DNA from: Symbiodinium natans
Taxonomy: Eukaryota > Sar > Dinophyceae > Suessiales > Symbiodiniaceae
Assembly: GCA_905221605.1 (NCBI GenBank)
Contig: CAJNDS010001100.1
Location: 8,424 to 34,789, forward strand
DNA: 26,366 bases
Direction of reading: 5' to 3'
The translations under genes were made by a program, and so were the position numbers. Below the pieces are notes generated by a model, which saw only the letters and a list, made by a program, of their open reading frames with translations, made no database searches and was not told the origin of the DNA. Every line of letters starts with the position of its first letter. Position 1 is the stretch's first letter. Shown piece after piece: positions 17,695-25,433 of this stretch.

Positions 17695-18160
17695 ATGCAT
17701 GTAAAATAAGCCAAAAAAACCTGTATATAGCATGCATTATGTCAGGATGACTGCTTGATGAGTTGAAAAAATGGCTGAAAAAAAGATGGTTCTAAAACAT
17801 GGGCTCTCAAAAAAAAGGCTTTTTAAAACTTAAATAAAAAAACATTGTCCAAACAGCAATAAGCAAAAAAAAACTGTATATAGCAACCATGATGTCAGGA
17901 TGACTGCTTGATGAGTTGAAAAAAATGGCTGAAAAAAAATGGTTCTAAAACATGGGCTCTCAAAAAAAAGGCTTTTTAAAACTTAAATAAAAAAACATTG
18001 TCCAAACAGCAATAAGCAAAAAAAACTGTATATAGCAACCATGATGTCAGGATGACTGCTTGATGAGTTGAAAAAAATGGCTGAAAAAATGGTTCTAAAA
18101 CATGGGCTCTCAAAAAAATGTTTATTTAAGCTTAAATTGAAAACATTGTCAAAACGGCCC
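17695..18160. repeat. A-rich tandem repeat, ~152-bp unit
   Basis: Close to three copies, with the landmark CTGTATATAGCA at 17721, 17874 and 18026 (spacings 153 and 152). Each unit contains GATGTCAGGATGACTGCTTG, GGTTCTAAAACATGGGCTC and several A runs. Copies one and two are nearly identical; the third degenerates after about 18118. It starts some 25 bp beyond the 5' end of the minus-strand LINE fragment. Confidence 0.93.
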
Positions 18161-18384
18161 CAAAAAAATTGACTCTAAGCTGCACAGCTCAATGTTCCAG
18201 CACAGTGCTAATATAGTTGTGCCTTCAAAGCCTCAGTAATCCAGCAGGGATGGGTCGGGAGGGTTTGTGAGATGGAGCAGAAAGGGGGGGGGGGGGGGCA
18301 GGGCGGCATAAAAATCTTGCCACCAAGGATGTCAGAGCCTCAGTCGCAGCATCAACGCTCCTTCAGGAAGAGCAATTGGGCCCT

Positions 18385-18680
18385 CAGGTTTTTGCAGGGT
18401 TTCGGGTTTAGTTGGTGTTTAGGGTTTGCTGCCAACCCTTAGATCCGAAGCCAAAAACCCTAAACACCTAAACAACAAACCCTGAACCCTAACCCAGGAG
18501 CAAGTCGGCACTGTGCTGAAAGGCGCTGCCTCCAAAAGGTTTGTGCCGAAAGGCGCAGCCTTGAATCCGAAACCCAAAACCCTAAAGAATAAGGTTTTTG
18601 CAGGGTTTCGGGTTTAGGATTTGCTGCCAAACCTTAAAAACCCAAAACCCTAAACAACAAACCCTGGACCCTAACCCAAG
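18385..18680. repeat. Tandem ~205-bp duplication with telomere-like ends
   Basis: The order GGTTTTTGCAGGGTTTCGGG, TTTAGGG-like patch, TTTGCTGCCAA, CCCTAAACA...AACAAACCCTG(A/G)ACCCTAACCCA, GGAGCA occurs at 18389-18503 and again at 18592-18684. Each copy is followed by a GAAAGGCGCTGCC motif. The two copies differ by indels of about 20 bp. Confidence 0.85.
18513..18556 (+). other. Two GAAA-loop hairpin motifs
   Basis: GTGCTGAAAGGCGC (18513-18526) and GTGCCGAAAGGCGC (18543-18556) can each fold into a 5-bp stem closed by a GAAA tetraloop. Related copies lie at 19220-19233 and 23721-23734. Whether they act as RNA is unknown. Confidence 0.5.
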
Positions 18681-19593
18681 GAGCAGGGGTGCAGCTCAAA
18701 ATCGAAAGGCGCTGCCTGAGCAGAGCAAGACCCAATTTGTCATTCCAGGCTCAAGGGGGGCACAGGGGCGATCATGCTGTCAAACCAAACTGTAAACTGT
18801 CAACCCCAGCCCCCCCCCCTTCTCCTTGCATTCTGGGCAAGTTGTGACGACCCAGATCTGCCAATCTTCAGCAGTCCTGCCCTCAGCACTGGTTTTCCCA
18901 GAGGTTTGGCCTGGGCGAGCTTTGTCAGTGCTTAACATGTGCCTTGAATCCACTCAGCATGTTGATCCTTTGGTTTCTCATGGTTTGTCACTTTAAGGCC
19001 AGTTGCTTCACCTCCAGAACTCCACCAGGCAGGGCTAAGCTGATGGTGCAAATGCTTTTGGTGTTACTGTTTGGGGTGTCTGTTTGTTTCAGTGCTGTGC
19101 AAGTGCTAGTCATGAAGCCATGTCATGATGTGAGCCTCTGACTGATTGAAGGCTGTCACAAAGGGCTTCTATGCAGTTAGAATTACCAGGCTGTGTGCCG
19201 CAAGGAGTAGGCCGCCACAGTGCCGAAAGGCGCAGGGGCGATCATACAAGGTATTATGAACCCAGGGCGCAGTGTAGAAACCAGTTTGTGCATTCCATAG
19301 GATTTAAGGCTCAGGTGTAGTGTTGCAGCAAAGCCCTGTGCCACCTAGGCAAAACTGCAACTGTGATGAGCATACTGTTGCAGTACATAGGCTGTTCTTT
19401 GCGTGACGGCAGTCTTGCAGTGAGAGGCTTGATGTGTGATTCATCTTGAGTGCCTGTATGTGCAGCACTGGCTCGTGAGTAGTGCAGTGCAAAATTTTGT
19501 CTGGGTTCGAGGCCGCCTTCTAGTTTAAGGGCCCCTACAGGCGCTACGAGTGCTCTTAGAGCTCGTGCAAGCTGCGCCGCGATCGGCCAGCGG

Positions 19594-20130
19594 ATGGACA
19601 ATTCCTCCGCTAGTGAGGCGTCGTCGTCTTCCTCTGACGACTCCGGGTTGCCCATCCCTGCAGGCACCCCTTTTGCACCTGTGCGGTTGCGTCTGCGTTG
19701 TTTCCACGAAGAGGGTCTTTTGCAGCGTTTGCAAGCCCCGGTTGATCTCTTCACGCATATCCTTGAACCAAGCTTCCGTGGCTTGTTGTTAAGTCGCCGG
19801 GAAGGGGCGCGCTTTCTCCTGCTGCTTGCAGTTGAAGACTGGGTGCGCTTTGCTGCTTCATCTCATTGGGTGCAATCCTGCTATCGCTTGTTGCTCCCCT
19901 TGGAATCTTGATGTGGATGCGGCCAGAGCAGATGTGTACAAGGAGAGAATGGAAAAGGCGATCTCGGAGGTGGCCAAGTACAAGGCAGGACTGTGGAGGT
20001 GGCTTGCTCATCATCAGCTGCACAATCACCAGCAGCTGTTCTCTTGCCCCTACAGGCAACTCAGAAGGCTTCTCCCGACATGCAAAAGAGCCGAAACAAA
20101 CAACTGCAGGCTTCGATACCCAACCCGATA
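19594..20130 (+). CDS. Candidate multi-exon gene, unassigned
   Basis: Two plus-strand stretches have coding-like codons in different frames. The first, from 19594, begins MDNSSASEASSSSSDDSG (acidic/serine-rich) and continues LLQRLQAPVDLFTHILEPSF to about 19870. The second, about 19905-20060, encodes DVYKERMEKAISEVAKYKAG. An AG|G acceptor with a pyrimidine tract (TTGCCCCTACAG|GCAAC, near 20056) may start a last exon reading ATQKASPDMQKSRNKQLQ. Its stop TAA would be supplied by a CCCTAAA repeat at about 20140. Junctions are not resolved. An open frame of 147 codons on the opposite strand (19311-19754) is less coding-like. No family is recognised. Confidence 0.35.
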
Positions 20131-20261
20131 CCCAAACCCTAAACCCACAAAGCCCGATACCCACGAAACCCGAAACACATCGATGCCCAGGCTCCAAACC
20201 CTAAACCTTTAGGAAGGTTCAGACTGTTAAGGCTCTAGGAGGGTTGAACCTAACTCCTAAT

Positions 20262-20365
20262 CCCTAAACCCTGGACCTGCAAAGCCTGCTAGGCCCTGGA
20301 GATGGTGGTGCGCTGGCCTGCCAGAAGACACTGGCAAATTTGGAGGTCCGAGAGGGGGGTGGGGT
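20262..20365. repeat. Left arm of a 6.1-kb-spaced inverted repeat
   Basis: CCCTAAACCCTGGACCTGCAAAGCCTGCTAGGCCCTGGA and the following ~60 bp match the reverse complement of 26250-26366, including GGTGGTGCGCTGGC, CACTGGCA and TTTGGAGGTCCGAGA. Both arms carry telomere-like sequence at their outer ends. Confidence 0.85.
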
Positions 20366-20628
20366 GGGAAGGGTGTTCGGAGTGGGTGCAATAGTGCTGA
20401 AAATGCTTTTATTCGCAGCTTGCTTATCCCGGCGGTTTCTGGGATCAAGCACGACAGCCAGCTTAGAGCAACCAATCAGCATCAGCTTCATGCTTGCTTG
20501 AAGAATTTTCATGTTGCTTTTCATGGAAGTGCTTGCTGTTGTGCGTTGGCTGTGCCGTTGTCAAACTTTAGGTTTGCTTCAAGGTCTATTATTTGTTCCA
20601 CTAGAACGCCGAGACATTTGCAATTGCA

Positions 20629-21177
20629 ATGGGGTCTGGCTGGCGGTGCAAACTATGTGTCGACGGCCGAACCTACAGAAGGCCCCCAAAGAACATTTGC
20701 AAGAAGTGTGATCCAAACAACAGGATAGGGCGGCATCACCAGAAGGTCCTGAGCAGGAGACTTCGGCAGAAAACCACTGCCAAACCTTCCCTGTTCCAAT
20801 TTGGGTGGCAGGCAACTTCAGGATCCAGAACAGCATCAGTTGACAACTTGCTGCAAGCCCTAGAAGGTGAGATGGATGATCTCAAGATTGCTGCAGCCTT
20901 CAAGATGTCCCATGTCCACAGTGTGCTGGGTGTGGCATATGCCTGGCTTGAAAGGGTGCGTGACTGCAAGGTGACGATTCCGGCATCATGCAAGGTGCAT
21001 GGCCTCCTGACTTTTGCAATGGCCGCAGGTCCGTTGAGCGACCCCGATGAGCTGCGAGCAGGGTATATGAAGCGAAAGAATTTTGGAGTGAAGAGCTTCA
21101 GACATTCTGAATGTGTTTGGGCGAATGTGATTGGCAATCTTGAAGAAGGATGCGGCACAGGCCAAATGCAGTTCTGA
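20629..21177 (+). CDS. Unrecognised protein with CxxC pair
   Basis: 182 codons, ATG to TGA, with strongly coding-like codon use (GAC, GAG, AAG, GTG, CTG, TGC). The N-terminus has CKLC (residues 7-10) and CKKC (24-27) in a basic context, a possible zinc-ribbon or treble-clef knuckle. Residues about 34-50 are rich in Arg and Lys. A helical-looking segment (VDNLLQALEGEMDDLKIAAA) precedes a mixed region ending GCGTGQMQF. No membrane segment is seen. Nucleic-acid binding is a reasonable guess from the Cys pairs and basic stretch, but no family is recognised. It could be a terminal exon of a longer gene. The opposite-strand ORF over the same bases runs into the palindrome repeats and a poly-C tract and is rejected. 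The gene lies inside the 20262/26366 inverted-repeat pair. Confidence 0.6.
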   Translation: MGSGWRCKLCVDGRTYRRPPKNICKKCDPNNRIGRHHQKVLSRRLRQKTTAKPSLFQFGWQATSGSRTASVDNLLQALEGEMDDLKIAAAFKMSHVHSVLGVAYAWLERVRDCKVTIPASCKVHGLLTFAMAAGPLSDPDELRAGYMKRKNFGVKSFRHSECVWANVIGNLEEGCGTGQMQF

Positions 21178-21251
21178 GGGCACATACACACCACTGAGGC
21201 TGTTGCAGGACAAGAACAAAATGAGGTGCTTGTCATGCCGAACCCTAAACC

Positions 21252-21456
21252 AGGAATATACATAGCGCAACCGGTTGCGCTTTGTGAGTGCTTGCAGATT
21301 GCAAGCACCTGGAAGACACTTACGGCTGTGTGCTTGCAGGAATATACATAGCGCAACCGGTTGCGCTTTGTGAGTGCTTGCAGAAAAATGCAATGGACAG
21401 CTGGTTGCGGTTTGATGGTTACAACAGCTGCCACCCCCCCCCCCCCCCCCCCCCCC
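21252..21456. repeat. Left arm of inverted repeat around the 21579 ORF
   Basis: Contains two palindrome copies (21265-21280 and 21351-21366), then ATGCAATGGACAGCTGGTTG, GGTTTGATGGTTAC and a 23-base C run (21434-21456). It pairs with 22007-22229 in inverted order. Confidence 0.88.
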
Positions 21457-21578
21457 ACGCATTTGGCATGCGCCGAAGCACTTGGCATTCGGTATGATTG
21501 CGTGCTGTGACAACATGAATGCAGCGCTGTCCGTGTGGTCCGGCTCAGACTTTTTTAGTGAGTCGACTCATCAGCATC

Positions 21579-21947
21579 ATGTCGTTGGAGCGTGGCAACG
21601 GGGGACACACACCTCCAAAGAGGCAGCCGCCTGCCACTGTTGACTTTACGCCGCCGAAGCCACCCAAAAGACGCCGGCTACAGGTGACTTGGGGACAGTT
21701 CGTGGCCAGTCTGACAGCCGACTACGAGTCTTTCCTACGAGACCAAGCTCGAGCCCCTGAGCCTTGGCCCCTCCTTCAAGAGCAGTGGGATGCAATGATG
21801 CGGCAAGTCCTCCGAACCAACCGAGACCCTGCCACGCTGGGCCCTGCGCCTCACTTCATGCAGCAGGGTGTGGACGAAGTACTCGTCGAGCAGGACAGGA
21901 ACACTGATGATTCAGATGCTGAAACTCTGATCATGGGACAACAGTAG
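21579..21947 (+). CDS. Small basic-acidic protein, unassigned, within inverted repeats
   Basis: The frame is open from 21519. The start at 21579 (MSLERGNGGHTPPKRQPP) is preferred because the bases before it are less coding-like, and an AG acceptor (ATCAG|CATCATG) lies just upstream, which in a dinoflagellate could accept a spliced leader. The protein is about 122 residues: a Pro/Lys/Arg-rich N-terminus with a nuclear-localisation-like PPKPPKRRRLQ, a helical middle (WGQFVASLTADYESFLRDQA and EQWDAMMRQVLRTNRD), and an acidic C-terminus (DRNTDDSDAETL). Codon use is coding-like. No family is recognised. It is the only gene candidate between the inverted arms 21252-21456 and 22007-22229, so it may be cargo of a mobile unit or a captured exon. 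Confidence 0.5.
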   Translation: MSLERGNGGHTPPKRQPPATVDFTPPKPPKRRRLQVTWGQFVASLTADYESFLRDQARAPEPWPLLQEQWDAMMRQVLRTNRDPATLGPAPHFMQQGVDEVLVEQDRNTDDSDAETLIMGQQ

Positions 21948-22006
21948 ATCAGAATCAGAATTTAGCTCCAGGACCAGCGACGTTGAAAAAAGTTGGGTCA
22001 TGAGCC

Positions 22007-22229
22007 GGGGGGGGGGTGGCAGCTGCAGTAGAAGCCCAGGCAGTAGCCTTTTTTCACAGGTGTAACCATCAAACCGCAAGCAGCTGTCCATTTTCTGCTA
22101 GCACTCACAAAGCGCAACCGGTTGCGCTATGTATATTCCTGCAAGCACACAGCCGTAAGTGTCTTCCAGGTGCTTGCAACCTGCAAGCACTCACAAAGCG
22201 CAACCGGTTGCGCTATGTATTTTCCTGCA
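22007..22229. repeat. Right arm of inverted repeat around the 21579 ORF
   Basis: G run, GTGGCAGCTG, GTAACCATCAAACCGCAAGC, AGCTGTCCATTTTCTG, then palindrome copies at 22112-22127 and 22198-22213. It is the reverse complement of the left arm in order and spacing, apart from one insertion of about 30 bp near 22025-22055. Confidence 0.88.
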
Positions 22230-22400
22230 AGCACACAGCCGTAAGTGTCTTCCAGGTACTTGCAACCTTCCTGCACCGTACCCAGAGTGATCATGGATCA
22301 TGTAATTGGGTTGCTGCGTTTGGAAGCGGCTAGATGCTCCCTCCCAAGCTCCCGGCCAGGACAGAAGATTGCCACAGCCTGCCAGCCTGGCCAACTCGCT
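22083..22400. repeat. Duplicated block, copy 1 (partner 22817-23045)
   Basis: Palindrome units followed by CACCGTACCCAGAGTGATCA, ATGTAATTGGGTTGCTGCGT, GGAAGCGGCTAGATGCTCCC and AGCTCCCGGCCAGG. The same series appears after the array at 22817-23045. Copy 2 has an extra ATGGATC and lacks one CTCC. Confidence 0.88.
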
Positions 22401-22461
22401 TGCGAGGCAGAGTCTGCTTGATTTCAAGGTTCTTTCGACAGAACATGTACTGTACTGGTGG

Positions 22462-22555
22462 TCGAGGTTTAGGGTCTAGGGTTCGGATGGCCATTTGTTT
22501 GCTTGTTGGCGGTGCCCTCCCCGCTACACTCTCCCCCTTTACCTGCAACCTGCAA
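22462..22555. repeat. Inverted partner of 25118-25211
   Basis: CGAGGTTTAGGGTCTAGGGT, CATTTGTTTGCTTGTTGGCG, GTGCCCTCCCCGCTAC and CTCCCCCTTTACCTGCAACC match the reverse complement of 25118-25211 nearly base for base. Palindrome arrays adjoin both on their inner sides, so the pair forms large inverted arms some 2.5 kb apart. Confidence 0.9.
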
Positions 22556-22915
22556 GCACTCACAAAGCGCAACCGGTTGCGCTATGTATATTCCTGCAAG
22601 CACACAGCAGTAATAAGTAAGTGTCTTCCAGGTGCTTGCAACCTGCAAGCACTCACAAAGCGCAACCGGTTGCGCTATGTATATTCCTGCAAGCACACAG
22701 CAGTAATAAGTAAGTGTCTTCCAGGTGCTTGCAACCTGCAAGCACTCACAAAGAGCAACCGGTTGCGCTATGTATATTCCTGCAAGCACACAGCCGTAAG
22801 TGTCTTCCAGGTGCTTGCAACCTGCAAGCACTCACAAAGCGCAACCGGTTGCGCTATGTATATTCCTGCAAGCACACAGCAGTAATAAGTAAGTGTCTTC
22901 CAGGTGCTTGCAACC
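22542..22915. repeat. Direct array of 86-93-bp palindrome units
   Basis: Four tandem units, with palindromes starting at 22567, 22660, 22753 and 22839 (spacings 93, 93, 86). Each unit runs GCAAGCACTCACAAAG, palindrome, CTATGTATATTCCTGCAAGC, then AAGTGTCTTCCAGGTGCTTGC. The 7-bp difference in length is presence or absence of TAATAAG. Units begin with GCAAGCAC and end with its inverse GTGCTTGC. The unit at 22753 has one mismatch in the palindrome (GAGC for GCGC). Confidence 0.95.
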
Positions 22916-23045
22916 TTCCGGCACCGTACCCAGAGTGATCATGGATCATGGATCATGTAATTGGGTTGCTGCGTTTGGAAGCGGCTAGATGCTCCCAAGC
23001 TCCCGGCCAGGGCAGAAGATTGCGACAGCCCACCAGCCTGGCACT

Positions 23046-23963
23046 GGCAGCTAGTGCAAGGCCAGACACTAGGTCCCACACCAGCTGCCCTATGCATCTT
23101 CCTGCAAGCACACACAAACCGCAACCGGTTGCACTATGTGTATTCCTGCAACCACCCCGACACCGGACTGCAGGATCCCACAACCTTCCTGCGCTCACAA
23201 TCATCATGTAGCATGTATGGACTGCTGAGTCTGAGGCAGCAATATCCCATCATGAATGTTCTACTTCTCGCCTGTCAAAGCAACCCAAGCCTGCCCTGAG
23301 GCTGGGAAGGGTGTTCGGAGTGGGTGCAATAGTGCTGAAACATGCACTTACTACTCAACCTGGATCCACAAATGGGGCAGCCATTTGCTTGCTTCTTGGG
23401 CGTTCTCTCCCCCAAAGCTTACTTGTGCTTGTGCTGCCCCGGCCCCTGCCTTGGAGTTCCGCTGCTGCAGGCCCCTGCCCCCGGAAAGACCTGCAGAGCC
23501 ACCGACTTCTCAAAAGACATGAAGGCGGGCCGTTTTAGGGCTTTGCAACTTTAGTTTACAAGAGCATTCTTGTTTGGCTGGAGATTAGAGATTGTGTTTG
23601 GAATGGTTTGGGAGGATGATGTTTTCTAGTTCCAGGAATTCTGACAGGTGATTTGCAAGAAATTATGATTGCAAACCAGTTCCTGCTCACCTGTCGTCCC
23701 CACACAGAAACAAACGGCTTGCGCCGAAAGGTGCAGCCTGAAAGGCAAGGTTCCTTAGAATTGCAAACAGTTCCTACTCTCTGCCAGTGACCCTCTGAAA
23801 CCGTTGAGGCTCGAGTGCAGGGCTCATACAGTGGGTCACCGAAACACAAGCAGTATAGGTGCAATAGAGAAATCTTAAAGGAGAGGAATTCCACTGAAGG
23901 GCTTCTATGTACAGGTGCAGCCAAAAAAACCTGACACACTAGGTCACCGAAACACGAGCTGCC
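23046..23963. other. Mostly unique non-genic DNA with short repeats
   Basis: Contains a diverged palindrome copy (23119-23134), a 36-bp direct repeat of 20366-20402 at 23304-23340 (GGGAAGGGTGTTCGGAGTGG...GTGCTGAAA), paired motifs GGTCACCGAAACAC (23835 and 23944) and ATTGCAAAC(C)AGTTCCT (about 23669 and 23760), and a GAAA-loop hairpin (23721-23734). No gene is supported. Confidence 0.5.
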
Positions 23964-24287
23964 ATGGACCCGCGGTCTGCTCTGAAGTCAAAAGCAAAGC
24001 CGACGGAGCCACCTGCACCTTGGCTGGATGCGCAGCGGACCTCAGAGCAGCAGCCGGCTGAGATGCTTCAGACTGCTCTGCAGGCGAAAGCACAGCCGAC
24101 GGAGCCAGCTGCACGGCTGGATGCGCAGCGGACCTCAGAGCAGCAGCCGGCTGAGATGCTTCAGACTGAGGTGGAGCTTCAGGGTGAGGTGGAGCTTCAG
24201 GGTGACGTGGAGCAGGGTGACGTGGAGCAGGGTGAGGTGGAGCAGGGTGAGGCGGAGCCCCGGACATGTTTTGGATTTTTCGTTTGA
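23964..24287 (+). CDS. Small repeat-containing acidic protein, candidate
   Basis: 107 codons, ATG to TGA. Two imperfect in-frame repeats of about 33 residues share PTEP, LDAQRTSEQQPAEMLQT and the spacing between them. They are followed by short repeats of the type EVELQG and DVEQG/EVEQG, which make a strongly acidic tail. Repeat lengths are multiples of three and no stop occurs, which supports coding. The opposite strand is also open, but it is proline/alanine-biased and a less natural reading. The C-terminal TCFGFFV may be intron read-through. Coding-like patches continue downstream in other frames (about 24356-24462 and 24470-24690). No family is recognised. Confidence 0.4.
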   Translation: MDPRSALKSKAKPTEPPAPWLDAQRTSEQQPAEMLQTALQAKAQPTEPAARLDAQRTSEQQPAEMLQTEVELQGEVELQGDVEQGDVEQGEVEQGEAEPRTCFGFFV

Positions 24288-24299
24288 TGGTTTTCATGT

Positions 24300-24867
24300 G
24301 TTGTGCAAGTCCAGTCAGGCACTTAATCCAAGTCTAAACTTAAGTGACTGCAGAGCACATCCGCTCCAAGTGGAACCAGTTCGTGGCTGAGCTCCCCACT
24401 TGGTGGAGCCACCTGAAGGTCAAGGGCTCCGGATCCGTTTCAAGCTCTCTCAAGTGACAGGAGAGGTTCCTTTGACCGACTGCACAGCTGACAATTGCAA
24501 CACCCTGGCAAAAGAAGATTCGCTGTTCTAGAAGTCTGCAGAGAATCCAAAGACCGAAGCCCTGGTGTGTCACAAAAAGCTGAGGTCGGTTGCCTGGGCC
24601 GATGGTTCGCCTTCGAGGCCTGTTGCCAGGGTCACAGCTTCCACAACGAAGTCCCACAATAACAAAACCATCTGCTGAAGCCCAGCTGTCGACTGAGTTT
24701 ACACTTCACAGTCACATCATCTGTGCAGCTGCCCTTGTGTGTGTGTGTGTGTGCTTGTGTTGCATCGAAGTGTTTTTGGGTTTTGTGCTTTGGGAGAGGT
24801 ACAGGAGAGGTCAGGCACTACGGGAGAAGGTAAAGGGGGAGAGTGCTGCGGCTGTGTGCTTGCAGGA
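24300..24867 (+). other. Coding-like patches, possible exons, unresolved
   Basis: The plus strand at about 24356-24462 reads SKWNQFVAELPTWWSHLKVK, then after an AG|G site at about 24447 reads VPLTDCTADNCNTLAKEDSL. After an in-frame TAG at about 24528 it reads on as ENPKTEALVCHKKLRSVAWA to a TGA near 24678. Codon choice is coding-like, but no start and no clean junctions can be fixed. A (GT)n run lies at about 24735-24752. Confidence 0.3.
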
Positions 24868-25122
24868 ATATACATAGCGCAACCGGTTGCGCTTTGTGAG
24901 TGCTTGGGAATATACATAGCGCAACCGGTTGCGCTTTGTGAGTGCTTGGGAATATACATAGCGCAACCGGTTGCGCTTTGTGAGTGCTTGGGAATATACA
25001 TAGCGCCGCAACCGGTTGCGCTTTGTGAGTGCTTGGGAATATACATAGCGCAACCGGTTGCGCTTCGTGAGTGCTTGGGAATATACATAGCGCAACCGGT
25101 TGCGCTTTGTGAGTGCTTGCAG
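24865..25122 (+). repeat. Direct array of 42-bp palindrome units
   Basis: Six tandem units GGAATATACATAGCGC-AACCGGTTGCGC-TTTGTGAGTGCTTG, with palindromes at 24877, 24919, 24961, 25003, 25048 and 25090. The fourth carries a 3-bp insertion (GCGCCGCAACC), so spacings are 42, 42, 45, 42 and 42. Orientation is opposite to the 22.1-22.9 kb units. As 42 is a multiple of three, long ORFs with a 14-residue period result on both strands. These are not genes. Confidence 0.96.
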
Positions 25123-25211
25123 GTTGCAGGTAAAGGGGGAGAGGGTAGCGGGGAGGGCACCGCCAACAAGCAAACAAATGTCCTCCAAACCCTAGACCCT
25201 AAACCTCAACC
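25118..25211. repeat. Inverted partner of 22462-22555
   Basis: GGTTGCAGGTAAAGGGGGAG, GGTAGCGGGGAGGGCAC, CGCCAACAAGCAAACAAATG and CCCTAGACCCTAAACCTC. See the 22462 entry. Confidence 0.9.
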
Positions 25212-25433
25212 GAAAGAACCTTGCAAGCAAGCAGACTTTGCCCCTTTTTTTCCCTCGCAAGCGAGTTGGACTTCTGAATCTTTGTGTGTACATCACTACA
25301 CAAATTTCATCCATGAAAGTCATGGTATTCAAAGCAAGTCGAGGCTTGCAGTGTCGATTCCGGGGTAAGAGCTTAAGGTTTGAGGACATCTGCCACAGTG
25401 GTTTGATTCAGGAATAAACTGCAACCCTCGCAC

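Larger units (their letters stand above)
18161..19593. other. Repeat-rich non-genic region
   Basis: Holds a poly-G run (18283-18298), a direct duplication of GGTTTTTGCAGGGTTTCGGG with flanking telomere-like fragments (18385-18480 and 18590-18675), and GAAA-loop hairpin motifs. Short plus ORFs (for example 18944-19141) lack coding character. No gene is supported. Confidence 0.5.

Noticed and set aside
20736-21488. 250-codon minus-strand ORF
   Set aside because: It includes a poly-Gly tract from the C run and translated palindrome repeats; the plus-strand ORF over 20629-21177 has the better codon use.
24865-25122. CRISPR-like array
   Set aside because: Regular 42-bp spacing and a palindromic core resemble one, but whole units are identical with no unique spacers, and the genome is eukaryotic.
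24739-25368. 209-codon plus ORF and overlapping minus ORFs across the 42-bp array
   Set aside because: The open frame arises because 42 is a multiple of three; the 14-residue repeats are translated palindromes, open on both strands.
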